A stretch of 64,000 nucleotides of DNA from the NCBI RefSeq assembly GCF_030077735.1, contig NZ_JASJEU010000003.1, forward strand, positions 310,001-374,000. The letters run 5' to 3'. The stretch is from Gordonibacter faecis. Lineage in GTDB: Bacteria; Actinomycetota; Coriobacteriia; Coriobacteriales; Eggerthellaceae. A model generated the notes under the pieces. The model saw nothing but the letters and a program-made list of their open reading frames with translations, was not told the DNA's origin and ran no database searches. This document shows, in pieces, positions 9,141 to 19,200 of this stretch (the stretch's first letter is position 1; each line of letters opens with the position of its first letter). The position numbers were made by a program, and so were the translations under genes.

Positions 9141-9191
9141 GGAAGAGAAAAGACACTGCCGCCGTCAAGTTGCGTTGACGGCGGCAGTGTC
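9141..9191 (-). terminator. Strong terminator of the lysR gene
   Basis: A perfect 17-bp stem (9152-9168 with 9175-9191) with a 6-nt loop is followed on the minus strand by TTTTCTCTTC. It insulates the LysR gene from the molybdoenzyme operon, whose promoter must lie between 9018 and about 9140. Confidence 0.9.
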
Positions 9192-9216
9192 CATGGGAAT
9201 GCGCAGGCGCGGCATC

Positions 9217-10140
9217 TCACTCGTTTGTGCCGAAGTAGCCTTTCGGCACGTTGTCACGGATGAAGTCCTTGAATTCCAGCGCAAGCGGCGACATGAGCCG
9301 CCCGGTGTGCCACGCCAAATCCACCGGATAGCGCATCGGGTCGGTATCTACTTTGAACCAGATGAGGCCCGGTTCGTTGCGATAGCGCTCGTAGATACAG
9401 TCGGGCACCGTGGCCCACCCCAGCCCCGCCTTCGCGCCGTTCATCATGGCCTCGTGGGTGTCGAAACGCGCCACCATATTGTGGTCGGTGAGCGAGATGC
9501 CGTAACGCTCGCGGAAGTGACGGTTACCCACCATATGACGCCCCGAGTTCCACTCATAAATGATCATGGGCCATTCGAGCAGAGTTTCCACCTTCACCGG
9601 CTGAGGCGTGGAGTTGTAGGGAGGCTTGTCGGGCGCGCAAAAGCGCAGGCGTTTGTAGCCCAGCGTCTCGCGCGATATCTCGTCTTCGATGGGCTGGTTT
9701 TCCAAGAGGGCGAAGTCGAGCTTGCCTTCTTTGAGCTTCTTCATGAGTTCGGGCTCGTAGCCGGCGTCCAGGTGCACAAGCGCCTCGGGGTGCACGTCGT
9801 GGAACTTGCGCACCAGTGCGGGGAGCAACGTCACGCCGTCAGCGAAGCTCATGCCCACCTCAATGGTGCTGTCGAAGTGTTCGTCGGCCGCCGCCAACTC
9901 AGCGGCGAGTGCGCTTTCCAAGACGGATATTTTCTTGGCGAACTTTGTGACAATCTGGCCCGCCGGCGTGGGTACTACACCCGATGACGTGCGCTCATAG
10001 AGCTTTGCGCCATAGCGGGATTCAATGTTCGCCAGCTTCTGCGACAGGCCCGGACGCGACATGTACAGCCGCTCGGCCGCCTGCGAGAGGCTTTTTGTTT
10101 CTGACAGCGCTAAGAAAATCTCAATATCGTCCAACAGCAT
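9217..10140 (-). CDS. LysR-family transcriptional regulator
   Basis: A 307-residue LysR protein. Its winged helix-turn-helix is at the N-terminus (LLDDIEIFLALSETKSLSQA, then ERLYMSRPGLSQKLANIE, PTPAGQIV), followed by a periplasmic-binding-type effector domain from about residue 90. The ATG at 10140 is preferred because the HTH starts right after it and AAGGGGGAA precedes it; the frame runs further upstream without LysR-like sequence. It is encoded directly upstream of, and in the same direction as, the molybdoenzyme operon, with a terminator between. This tandem order suggests it senses that pathway's substrate, which is inferred from position only. Confidence 0.88.
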   Translation of the reverse strand: MLLDDIEIFLALSETKSLSQAAERLYMSRPGLSQKLANIESRYGAKLYERTSSGVVPTPAGQIVTKFAKKISVLESALAAELAAADEHFDSTIEVGMSFADGVTLLPALVRKFHDVHPEALVHLDAGYEPELMKKLKEGKLDFALLENQPIEDEISRETLGYKRLRFCAPDKPPYNSTPQPVKVETLLEWPMIIYEWNSGRHMVGNRHFRERYGISLTDHNMVARFDTHEAMMNGAKAGLGWATVPDCIYERYRNEPGLIWFKVDTDPMRYPVDLAWHTGRLMSPLALEFKDFIRDNVPKGYFGTNE

Positions 10141-10355
10141 GGGTTCCCCCTTAGAACCACGGCCCCTCTCCCTCTGCATCTTAACAACCGAAGCGCCACG
10201 CAGGCCGTCGCATTTTCTGCCAGCCGCTGTAAACAAAACGCTACAGCGGGAGGACGCCATGGTACGCGAGCGCGCCCGGCGGTTCAACAGGGAAAACAGG
10301 TCATGGTTGGGAGTGATTGAGGCGCTGTGCCGGCGAAATTACTGAAGGGTGTGCG

Positions 10356-11240
10356 TTAGCTGACGCTGACCAGCATTGACTGGTAGGCGGCTTGCACGCA
10401 GGCGGTATGGCCTTCGCGTTTGATGACGGCGGACAGCGTGTCAACGGGCAGACGGTAGGTGTTGTTGTTTTGGGAAATGTGCATGGCAACCACCTGTTCC
10501 AGCTTGGCACTGAGAAGCGCGGCCAGTTCCTCGGCGGCCTGGACGTTTGACAGGTGACCCACGTCCGAACCCACGCGGCGCTTCACAGGATAGGGATAGG
10601 GGCCGTCCTTAAGCATTTGCACATCATGGTTGCTTTCGAGCGCCAGCAGGCGCGCGCCGGTAAGGCCCTCGTGCGCCTCGCCCGTCACAATGCCGGTGTC
10701 GGTGACGAAACCCACCACGTCGCCATCGGCCGCTTCGAAGCGAAAGCCGCACGACGACGCGGCATCGTGCGAGGTGCGAAACGCGTGTACGCTCATACCG
10801 GCGAGCGAAAGCGCGTCGCCCGCATGCAGCGGGCGCAGGTCGTGCTTGCCCTCCAGCGTGTTCAACTCGCTGCTGGCCGCGCGCACGGCATCGTCCACGT
10901 ACACGACGGGTTCCACACCCTCTTTTGCCAGGCCACGCAGCACCACGCCGAGGCCCTTCGTGTGGTCGGTGTGGTCGTGCGTCACCAGGATGGCCGCAAG
11001 GTGCGCCGGGTCAAAGCCCGCTTCGTCGCAGCGGGTGAAGAAGTCGCGCTTGCAAATGCCACAGTCTACAAGCACACCCGCGCCCGTAGTGGCATCTTCC
11101 ACCACGGTGGCGTTGCCGCGGCTTCCGCTGGCGAACACGTGCAAACGCAGCGTGTGACCAGGCGCGACGGACGCGGCTGGCTCAAGGCGCGCCACGTCCG
11201 CAGCCACCTCAGGCTGCATGTGCAACCCGTTAGCCCGCAC
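10356..11240 (-). CDS. walJ: WalJ/YycJ-like metallo-beta-lactamase-fold hydrolase
   Basis: A 294-residue metallo-beta-lactamase-fold protein. It opens with FASGSRGNATVVED, then LVDCGICKRDF, and has the metal motif HDHTDH (88-93), typical of YycJ/WalJ, a proposed nuclease linked to cell-wall and DNA-repair control in Firmicutes. Further ligands are likely in SHDAASSCGF, TDTG, and MHISQNNN near the C-terminus. A GTG start at 11240 has AAAGAGGTG upstream. The walRK genes usually found nearby in Firmicutes are absent here, so the symbol reflects family, not context. Confidence 0.75.
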   Translation of the reverse strand: MRANGLHMQPEVAADVARLEPAASVAPGHTLRLHVFASGSRGNATVVEDATTGAGVLVDCGICKRDFFTRCDEAGFDPAHLAAILVTHDHTDHTKGLGVVLRGLAKEGVEPVVYVDDAVRAASSELNTLEGKHDLRPLHAGDALSLAGMSVHAFRTSHDAASSCGFRFEAADGDVVGFVTDTGIVTGEAHEGLTGARLLALESNHDVQMLKDGPYPYPVKRRVGSDVGHLSNVQAAEELAALLSAKLEQVVAMHISQNNNTYRLPVDTLSAVIKREGHTACVQAAYQSMLVSVS

Positions 11241-11294
11241 CTTCAGACACCTCTTTGAATGCTACGCGCACTACCACTTCCCCACTTTCCGCGC

Positions 11295-12128
11295 CTACAG
11301 GCGCTCAACTATGCCGGTGACCAGGCGGGCGAAGTCCTCTTCGCGCGTTTTCGCCACGTCGAGCACTTCTTCGTCGGTGGGCGAGGCGCCCTCAATGCCG
11401 CACGCCATGTTGCTCACAAGCGACATGCCCAGCACGCGCATACCCACGTGGCGCGCGGCGATCACTTCCTCGCACACGCTCATGGCCACCGTGTCGGCAC
11501 CCCACGCGCGAAACGCGCGAATCTCGGCCGGCGTCTCAAAGCTGGGGCCCAGCAGCCCCAGATACACGCCCTCCTGCACACGTACGCCCAGTTCATCGGC
11601 TACTTTGCGCGCAAGCTGGCGCAGCGTGGGGTCATAGGCATCAAGCATGGAGAAGAAGCGGAACGCTAGGCCATCGGGCTCGGTGCCCGCCACGGGGTTG
11701 CGGCCCGTGAAGTTAATATGGTCCACCATGAGGCAGAAATCGCCCACCTGGTAGCTCTCGTTGATGGCGCCGGCGGCATTCGTGGTGATGAGCGTGCCCA
11801 CGCCCAGTTCGTGTATGAGCCACACGGGATACGCCACCTCTTGCGCGGTGTTGCCCTCGTAGCCGTGCAGGCGACCCTGCAGCGCGAGCACCGTCTTGCC
11901 GGCAAGCGTGCCGCACACGAAACGGCCAACATGGCTGGTGGCCGTGCTTGTTTTCATGTGGGGAACCTCGCCGAAAGGTACGTACACGGCATCTTCGATG
12001 CGCTCGGCCAAGGGGCCCAGGCCCGAACCCAGAATGAGGCCGATTTCCGGCTGGCGCGCACCCAAGCGCTCGCGCAGGACGCGGGCGGAGGCGGCCAGGT
12101 TTTCTTTCAGCACGTTATGTTCGGGCAT
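11295..12128 (-). CDS. punA: Purine nucleoside phosphorylase (class I, trimeric type)
   Basis: This enzyme cleaves inosine and guanosine with phosphate to release base and ribose 1-phosphate in purine salvage. The 277-residue length is normal. Visible family motifs are LILGSGLGPLAE (phosphate loop), QGRLHGYEGN, TNAAGAIN, LMVDHINFTG, GPSFETPAEIRAF and VSNMACG. The usual VGMSTVPEV appears as VAMSVCEEV, a variant inside the active-site region. The ATG has AAGGAGCG upstream. It is in a minus-strand run with walJ and prmC, but gaps of about 55 bp leave operon membership open. Confidence 0.92.
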   Translation of the reverse strand: MPEHNVLKENLAASARVLRERLGARQPEIGLILGSGLGPLAERIEDAVYVPFGEVPHMKTSTATSHVGRFVCGTLAGKTVLALQGRLHGYEGNTAQEVAYPVWLIHELGVGTLITTNAAGAINESYQVGDFCLMVDHINFTGRNPVAGTEPDGLAFRFFSMLDAYDPTLRQLARKVADELGVRVQEGVYLGLLGPSFETPAEIRAFRAWGADTVAMSVCEEVIAARHVGMRVLGMSLVSNMACGIEGASPTDEEVLDVAKTREEDFARLVTGIVERL

Positions 12129-12184
12129 GCTTCGCTCCTTGAAACAGTAGACGATATCTCATAGTTGCTATTGTAGCGCAAGCG

Positions 12185-13207
12185 CTAGCACGCCGCGCGC
12201 CGGCCAACAAGCACCCGGGGACGGCCCGCGAGGTCGGCCACCACGCGTACGTGATCAAAACCCGCAGCGGTGGCGAGGGCAGCCGCGTCGTCAAGGCAGG
12301 TTTCGTGCAGCTCGAACGCGAAGGCGCCGCCCGGCTTGAGCGCGCGGGCACAAAACGGCAGAAGGCGGCGGAAGATAGCAAGGCCGTCGGCACCGCCGTC
12401 GAGGGCGAGCGCCGGCTCGAAGTCGGCCACTTCGCGCGGCACGTCGGCGAGCACCGCCGTGGGAACATAGGGCGGGTTCGACACAATGAGGTCGAAGGTT
12501 CCCAGCAGCGCGGCATCAATGCCTTCGCCCAGGTCACACGCCAACACGTCGATACGCTCTTCCAGTCCGAGCGCGGTCGCGTTTTCGCGCGCAAGCGCCA
12601 CCGCCTCGGGCGCGAGATCGGTGGCCACCACGCGTGCAAGCGGGTGTTCGTAGGCAATGGAACAAGCAATGCAGCCGGAACCCGTGCAGATATCGGCCAC
12701 CAGCAGGGGGTCGGGCTCAGGCACGGAACCAGGGGCAGCAGCGGAGGCATCCGCCTCGGCGACCTCTTCCGCCCCCTCATGTTCAGGCGCTTCCTCAGAA
12801 GCTAACGCCTCCACTTCCTCGTCGCGCGCCCGCGGACGCGGAGCGGCGGGCAGCAGCGCCAGCGCCTCGCTTACCAGCACCTCAGTCTCAGGGCGCGGGA
12901 TAAGCACGCCCGGGCGCACCTTCACGGTGATATGACGAAAACCCGTCTCCCCTGTGATGTATTGCAGCGGCTCCCCCTTGCCGCGCCGCGTCACAAAACC
13001 GCGCAGCACGTCGCGCTCTTCGAGCGACAGGGGTTGATCGAAGTTCGCATACAGCTCAATGCGCGAAAGCCCGCACGCCTCGGACAGCAACCACTGCGCC
13101 GAAAGCCGCGGACTCTCGTCCCCCTTGCGCTCAAGATACCCCACCGTCCACTCCAGGGCAGCCCGAATAGTCCAGATGTCAGTTTCAGCCACAGTAAAAA
13201 ACCTCAC
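12185..13207 (-). CDS. prmC: Peptide chain release factor N5-glutamine methyltransferase
   Basis: PrmC methylates the glutamine of the GGQ loop of release factors. The 340-residue product has the helical N-domain (about 1-95), the linker GVLIPRPETEVLV, the SAM-binding motif DICTGSGCIACSIA and the catalytic NPPYVP (244-249). Between N-domain and SAM domain it carries a roughly 48-residue Glu/Ala/Pro-rich insertion (about 121-168) not usual for the family. The start is uncertain: GTG at 13207 is given, but an in-frame GTG at 13192 has GAGG about nine bases upstream. It lies 26 bp after prfA, whose product is its substrate. Confidence 0.93.
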   Translation of the reverse strand: MRFFTVAETDIWTIRAALEWTVGYLERKGDESPRLSAQWLLSEACGLSRIELYANFDQPLSLEERDVLRGFVTRRGKGEPLQYITGETGFRHITVKVRPGVLIPRPETEVLVSEALALLPAAPRPRARDEEVEALASEEAPEHEGAEEVAEADASAAAPGSVPEPDPLLVADICTGSGCIACSIAYEHPLARVVATDLAPEAVALARENATALGLEERIDVLACDLGEGIDAALLGTFDLIVSNPPYVPTAVLADVPREVADFEPALALDGGADGLAIFRRLLPFCARALKPGGAFAFELHETCLDDAAALATAAGFDHVRVVADLAGRPRVLVGRRAAC

Positions 13208-13233
13208 AGGTTGGCGTAGTAAATCGCCGAAAC

Positions 13234-14307
13234 CTACACCGCCGCCTCAAGTTTTGCGGCGCGGTCGGCGGCTTGCAGGGCGGTTACTACGTCGCTGAGG
13301 CCGTCGCCCAACAGGACGCCGTTGTAGGTGCCGTTGTAGCCGATGCGGTGGTCGGTCACGCGGTCTTGCGGGCCGTTGTAGGTGCGAATCTTCTCCGAGC
13401 GGTCGCCCGAGCCGATCTGCGCCAGGCGCTTGGCACCTTCGGCAGCCTGCTGCTCGGCGAGCATCTTCTCGTACAGGCGCGCGCGCAACACGGCCATAGC
13501 AGCAATCTTGTTCTGCAGCTGCGACTTCTGATCCTGCGACTGAACCACCAGGCCAGAGGGCAGGTGCGTGATGCGCACGGCCGAGTCGGTGGTGTTCACG
13601 CACTGACCACCCGGGCCGCCAGCGCGATACACGTCAATGCGCAGGTCGTTCTCGTTGATTTCCACTTCCACCTCGTCGGCCTCGGGCAGCACCGCCACCG
13701 TGGCAGTGGAGGTGTGTATGCGGCCCTGGCTCTCGGTCTTGGGAACACGCTGCACGCGGTGCACGCCGCTCTCAAACTTCATGACCGAGTACACGTGGTC
13801 GCCCTTCACCTTGAACTGGATTTCCTTGAAGCCGCCCGCTTCGGAGGCCGACACGTCCATGGTCTCAGTCTTCCAGCCCTGCGACGCGGCGAAACGCTCG
13901 TACATTTTATAGAGGTCGCCCGCAAAGATGGCCGCCTCGTCGCCGCCGGCTGCCGCGCGGATTTCCACGATAATGTCCTTGTCATCGGCCGGGTCGGCCG
14001 GGATCAGCATGAACTTGATGTCCTCTTCAAGCGCGGGAAGCTTCGCCTCAATCTCGGCGATTTCCTCCTGAGCGAACTCCTTCATATCGGGGTCCGAAAG
14101 CATCTCCTTAGCCGCGGCCAAGTCGTCGGCCGCCTGCACATATTCCTGCGCCCGCTTCGCAAGCGAACCTTGGCTCGCGTACTCTTTGGCCAGGCGGTTG
14201 TATTCTTTTTGGTCGGCCAGCACGGCCGGGTCGCCCATCCGAGCCTGAAGGTCCTCGTAGGCCTGGATGATTTTCTCAAGCTTCTCTCGCATGTCCGTTT
14301 CCTGCAT
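13234..14307 (-). CDS. prfA: Peptide chain release factor 1
   Basis: RF1 ends translation at UAA and UAG. The 357-residue protein has the N-terminal coiled-coil domain, the stop-codon reading loop with P-x-T (PKT, near 189-191) typical of RF1 rather than the SPF of RF2, and the catalytic GGQ (233-235) in AGGPGGQCVNTTDSAVRI. ATG 14307 is chosen because GGAGG lies eight bases upstream; a frame extension of 11 codons upstream has no Shine-Dalgarno. It leads the prfA-prmC pair, the usual bacterial order. Confidence 0.96.
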   Translation of the reverse strand: MQETDMREKLEKIIQAYEDLQARMGDPAVLADQKEYNRLAKEYASQGSLAKRAQEYVQAADDLAAAKEMLSDPDMKEFAQEEIAEIEAKLPALEEDIKFMLIPADPADDKDIIVEIRAAAGGDEAAIFAGDLYKMYERFAASQGWKTETMDVSASEAGGFKEIQFKVKGDHVYSVMKFESGVHRVQRVPKTESQGRIHTSTATVAVLPEADEVEVEINENDLRIDVYRAGGPGGQCVNTTDSAVRITHLPSGLVVQSQDQKSQLQNKIAAMAVLRARLYEKMLAEQQAAEGAKRLAQIGSGDRSEKIRTYNGPQDRVTDHRIGYNGTYNGVLLGDGLSDVVTALQAADRAAKLEAAV

Positions 14308-14440
14308 GGGAGTATCCTCCGTGACAATTCTCGCGCGCAATTAGGGTAACTGGTTCATGATATCAGAGAGCGCCCCCCAGCGCAGCCCCTTCGCGCGAAG
14401 CACGAAATTCGCCCACCGCAGCGGGGGTGTTGCGAAAGCC

Positions 14441-14474
14441 AGCAGGCGCGCCCCCAAATAGAAGGCGCGCCTGC
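14441..14474 (-). terminator. Hairpin downstream of the InlB-repeat gene
   Basis: A 12-nt arm (14441-14452) pairs with 14463-14474 around a 10-nt loop, with GGCGCGCC cores and one end mismatch. The minus-strand tail is GGCTTTCGC, a weak U-run, so it is a probable terminator for the secreted-protein gene. Confidence 0.55.
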
Positions 14475-14520
14475 GAAAGCACGGCTAGCATGCACCCCTG
14501 CCGCAGTTAAAATGGTGAAC

Positions 14521-16092
14521 TTACGAAGCGTTGGCAGCAACTACCTCGTAAGAGAGACTCGCGAGAGAAACCTGACTATCAGGGAAGTAGTTCAACTGAG
14601 TACTACTTGGAAGAAAAAGGCTAAAAGCCACTGCGAATTTGGTCGGCGTACTCGTGCTCCCAGCAGCAATAGTCCAACCTCCCTGGGAAATGACCTCCCC
14701 CGTTGAGGTGAGCGGAACTTTTACCTCATTTCCAAGGTTCTTTGAAGGAGTGAGCACAATGCGAAGATCAGCAGGAATAACTCCGTTTGCGAACAGAGAA
14801 GGTGCCTTTGCATCTTGCACGCTTGCTATCGTCGTTACTTTAAGATCCTCAACCGTAGAGGAAGAGAACTCAAGATTTTGCCCCGTAACCTTACCCGAGG
14901 CATCCACTTGAACAAGAGCATTGCTTGGGAACGTACAGTTTATCTGCAAAGTCCAGCGAGCCTTAAGCGTAACGTTTTCAGCATCCTTATCCCAATTAGC
15001 TTTGCTCTTTCCTTCCTCGTCGTAGTACTGTTTGCCCTTGTTATCGAAATAACCGGCGAAGGTGTAGCCATCCTTATTTGGAACCGCCACCTGCTGCATG
15101 GCGGAATCGTACGTAGCAGTGGTTGAAAAGTCGCCGTCCTTGCCACCATCTCGGTCGAGCGTAACCCGATAGCTTTTGGCAGTCCATTGAGCGGTGTAAT
15201 TCCTTTTACCGGTAGAGCCCTTAGTTACCGTGACGCTTTTCTGAACTCCTGAAAGATCAGTGCCCGACCATCCGTCGAACGTGTAGCCGGTTTTCTTGGG
15301 CTCCGACAAGGTGAAGTCATCTGTTTCAATAGTGTACGTTTCGGGATTGCTACCAGTGGCAGTACCTCCCGCAAGATCATAAGAGATGTCGTAAGAATCA
15401 GGAATCCAATGAGCAGACAATGAGAAAAACGATGTGACAGGCAAAGAAAAATCCCATTTCACACCATCTTTACCATCGACATACCAACCGTCAAAGGTAT
15501 AGCCAATTCGCTCCGGGTCGCGAGAAGGCTTAGATAGCTGGGCTCCATAGTAAGTTGGAACCACTTCAATAAAATCGCCATTACAAGGATCAAAGCTAAT
15601 GTGGTACATGTCAGCAGACCAATGCGCATAAAGAGGGGCAGCGGTAGTTTTATCCCAGACACGAACCCCCTCGCCGTTGGAATCGTAATATTTAATGCCA
15701 TACATAGACTTATTGTCATAGTATCCTTGGAAGGTATGCCCTTCTCGCGTCGGCGGTTCAACCTTTGGCAAGGGCAAATTGTAGGTAACGTTTACGGTTG
15801 AAGTAATATCCGTGCCATCGTTTCTATCCAGCGTAATAAGATAATTTGTTTTGATAGGATTTTCGGAGTCAGTTACACGAATACCGAGTTTTGTCTTACC
15901 CGTATCAGGTCCGCCTTGGGTGCCACTTGAATCAATAACCACAATGCCGAGGGTGGTGCCTTCGGCGCTCGCAGCACTAGCTTTTGCAGTGGGCACTACT
16001 GCCACCAAACATACTGAGAGAACAAGCAAGAACACGAGCGCAAGTACTGTTTGCCGCGCGCTTACCTTTACTATATATCTCGTGCTCGGCAT
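14521..16092 (-). CDS. Secreted InlB B-repeat (Flg_new) surface protein
   Basis: A 523-residue exported protein. It has an N-terminal signal peptide (Lys/Arg start, then LALVFLLVLSVCLVAVV, cleavage likely after AKASA). It then carries about four InlB/Listeria-Bacteroides repeats, each ending in a GYTFDGWY- or GHTFQGYY-like turn and an AHW/AQW/ARW strand (about residues 60-370). A C-terminal beta-rich domain of about 140 residues is not recognised. There is no LPXTG motif or C-terminal helix, so anchoring is not explained. ATG 16092 is used because the signal peptide follows it; AAGGA lies 12 bases upstream. It follows the LRR gene on the same strand after a terminator, so it is a neighbour rather than a clear operon partner. 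Confidence 0.8.
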   Translation of the reverse strand: MPSTRYIVKVSARQTVLALVFLLVLSVCLVAVVPTAKASAASAEGTTLGIVVIDSSGTQGGPDTGKTKLGIRVTDSENPIKTNYLITLDRNDGTDITSTVNVTYNLPLPKVEPPTREGHTFQGYYDNKSMYGIKYYDSNGEGVRVWDKTTAAPLYAHWSADMYHISFDPCNGDFIEVVPTYYGAQLSKPSRDPERIGYTFDGWYVDGKDGVKWDFSLPVTSFFSLSAHWIPDSYDISYDLAGGTATGSNPETYTIETDDFTLSEPKKTGYTFDGWSGTDLSGVQKSVTVTKGSTGKRNYTAQWTAKSYRVTLDRDGGKDGDFSTTATYDSAMQQVAVPNKDGYTFAGYFDNKGKQYYDEEGKSKANWDKDAENVTLKARWTLQINCTFPSNALVQVDASGKVTGQNLEFSSSTVEDLKVTTIASVQDAKAPSLFANGVIPADLRIVLTPSKNLGNEVKVPLTSTGEVISQGGWTIAAGSTSTPTKFAVAFSLFLPSSTQLNYFPDSQVSLASLSYEVVAANAS

Positions 16093-16219
16093 AGCTGGCA
16101 CGTTCCTTTCTTCCAATCCCACAACCGACGTAAGGCCGCGGAAACACATACTGATGTACAAGGCGTGGAAGGCGGCAAATCGTACAAGTCCTTTATTACT
16201 CGCTTAGTTTTGCCGCAAA

Positions 16220-16251
16220 GAACCTGCCGGATATGTCGCCCCGGCAGGTTC
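16220..16251 (-). terminator. Terminator of the LRR surface-protein gene
   Basis: GAACCTGCCGG (16220-16230) pairs perfectly with CCGGCAGGTTC (16241-16251) around a 10-nt loop. It lies just beyond the minus-strand TGA at 16262; the tail is TTTGCGGC. Confidence 0.65.
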
Positions 16252-16261
16252 AAATACCAGA

Positions 16262-19200
16262 TCAGAGGCAGAAACAAGGACACACGCCATAAGAAGTAGA
16301 AGCGCCCTTACCACCACTAGGACCGCCAAACGAATTTACGCAGAGAAAGCGTGTAGAGAAGCCTGGATACACAGAACGCTCCCACCAAATAACGCCTGCC
16401 GATGGGGTTATTGCAACATTCTTTTGACTCTGCTTTTTGAGGCGATCGTCCCCATCCCAGTCATCAACGACTCCCAAAGTCGTGTAATACTCATAACGCG
16501 GCCCTTCCTGAAAAAGCCACGAATAGCCTCCCCAGTCTTTATACACCGTTCCTGAATACTCATAATGCGTTGCAAGAAAGAGTTTGTCGTCAGAGATGGC
16601 AACATCGCCCGCACCCCCAGCCGAACTCCTGCTGAATTTCTTTTTAACCTTTACAATATTGTCTTGCAGGTCGATTGGAACTTGTCTCCAGATGGCATTA
16701 TCATCGGAGCCATAGGCAATGTTTTCATCAATACCTGGATTCATCCTTGCACGAAGTTCACTCGCACCCCAGCCACCAGCATTAGTGGGGTTTTCTCCAT
16801 CTAATTCACTATTCATCGCATAGGATTCATTAAGGAGATTCTTGAATTGGAAGGTAAGGCCCGCTACAGTACGACCGCCGATCGGCTCAGAAAGCTCATC
16901 ATGATTGATGCCGATAACACGAACGTCGTAAGTGGAATCATCCCAAACAGTCTGGCAAACATAGGAATTATCATTGTTGATGTATCCCATATACTGGTTC
17001 CAATAGGGAGAGGCGCTCTGATTTTCTGCTAGGTCGTTGGCGTGTTCTTTGACTTGTGCAAGGGTATAGATAGTGCCCGTGTTGTTGTCTTTCAGATAGA
17101 AAGACTCGGTGTAGCGCTCGAAGGTACATATCACTGAGGCCAGCGGACGCGTCGTGGTGCCATTGTCGGCGGCGCCAGGATTCACCGTGGCGTCTTCGAG
17201 ATTCAAGCGAAAACAGTAAGAGGCTGAAGTGCCAGACGGAATCAAAAAGGCATCTTTGTTAGTGGGAGACAACGTACTTATATTAGCTCCATAGCCGAAA
17301 TCTAAAGCCTCACCCGGAGCACCTTGCGGATAAAGACTAAAGAGCTTTTGCTTGTCGAGACTTTCAGCACCATCGTTCGCAAGAAGGTAGGTACTTGCTG
17401 CGAGGTGACCGCAGTCAACCTGAGCGAGCCTCACGGGAGCTTCTGAGTTATTTTTGAACAAGGCGGTTGATTCAATAGAAGTTGGATTTTTCACTACGTC
17501 ATAAGGGGCATCTTGGCCGAAGGTGACAGCAAAAGGAGCGACAACGCTGATCTGCGTTGCACCCGCATCGGAAAGATAAACAGAAGGTAGAGGCACCTCT
17601 GAATTGAGAAGAGCAATGTCGGGTTCACCCTCAGGATTCGGGGACACATCAACCGTGCGGCTTGCGCGCGTGAGTTCAACATTATCAAGAGTAAGGACAG
17701 TCGTAACATCGGTGGTGCCTTTTTTCTTAGCACTCACACGACCGGCATCTACTGACAAGGGTGCGGCAGCGTAGGAATAGGAGGCCTTTACAGGGTTGGG
17801 AGCTTGAAGGTTGCCGCCTTCGAGCAAGTCAGCTTCTTGGCCGGCTTCGATGGTAAGAGGCTCTTCTGAAAGCGCAATGCCGTAGGGCAGAAGGTGGTTG
17901 TTCTCGGAAGGGAGACCTGGGTTCCATGAATTTTCAGAACCGGTGGGAACATACATCGAAACATTCGAGCACCCTGTAAAGACATCGTTTGCAACTTCGG
18001 GGATGCCGAAAGCTACTATGCGCTCAAGGGATTCACAGAAGGCAAAACAACGAGCGCCTATAGATTCAATGCAGGTGGGAAGCCAAATGTCCCTGAGAGA
18101 GGTAGCTTCAAAAGCGCGCTCCCCGATGCTACGCAAGGAGTTGGGAAACTCGATGGTAGCGAGGTTGGCACAACCAGCAAAGGCTGCAGTGCTGATGGAG
18201 GTGATGGTTGTGGGAAGTTTAACGCTGGTGAGCGAGCCGCGGTTAGCAAAGGCGTTTTCAGCAATGGTACTTACGCCATAAGGTACGCCGTTAACCTCAG
18301 CAAATGCCGGAATATCGAGGTCGGCCGATGGATCTTCTTTGCCTTGCCAGGAGACGGAAAGGGTGAAGTCTTCAAGCAGGGTAAAAGCAAACCCACTGGT
18401 AGCATCAGGATTCGCTGTAAGGTCAGGCTGCACCGTTGCGCCAGGTTTGGCTGGCTCAGCGAAGTTCTGAAAGCCAGCTTGTTCCCAGACAGCCTTGCGG
18501 ATGTCATAGTCCCGTCCTGCGGGAATTGCTACAACTGCTTTCGCTTTAACTTCGTCAACAAAGGCGCTTGGGTCAATGTCATGTACGGTACCGAGAGCAG
18601 TAATTGATGCAAGGTTTTTGATCCCAGCCAGAGCACCAGCAGCAATTGTTTCCACTTCTGCCGGAATTGCTACCGAAGTTCCCCTACCTGCAGGAACAGC
18701 AACCAGCATTTTCATATCTTTCGAAAACAGCATCCCATTGTATGACGAGAATGCGGCGCCGCCCTCCCCAACTTCGACGGCGAGGAGCCCGGGGCATCGG
18801 GAAATGCCCAAGGCAGGGACAGAGTTCGTCTCATCGGGGATATGGGCGGCGCCCTCCTTGCCCTCGGGAACGAGCAGGAGCTTCGAATAGTCTTTGGTGA
18901 ATACCATGTCATCAAACGACGAAAAGCCCTCATTGCGGGGGCTTATCTGGACATGCTTGAGCGACGGGCAACCTTTAAGGGCCTCGTCGTCAATAGCTTT
19001 GATTGTTTCAGGAAGAGAAAGAGATTCTACAGAAGAGTCAGTGAAAGCCCCCCCCCCCCCCCCGCGAGGTTTTTGAGGGCCGTGACAGTGTAGACGTCAG
19101 AGCCGCTTACCACCTGGGTAGGGACGGAGATGTTTTTGAGATCAGTGGCATGGATGCCAACAAGAGAAACTGTGGTGCCATCTTCGTTAACTTCGAAAAC

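Noticed and set aside
16262..18907. Treating the main LRR frame as a complete gene starting at an ATG at 18907
   Set aside because: The frame is open upstream of this ATG with continuous LRR sequence, there is no ribosome-binding site, and it would lack a signal peptide.
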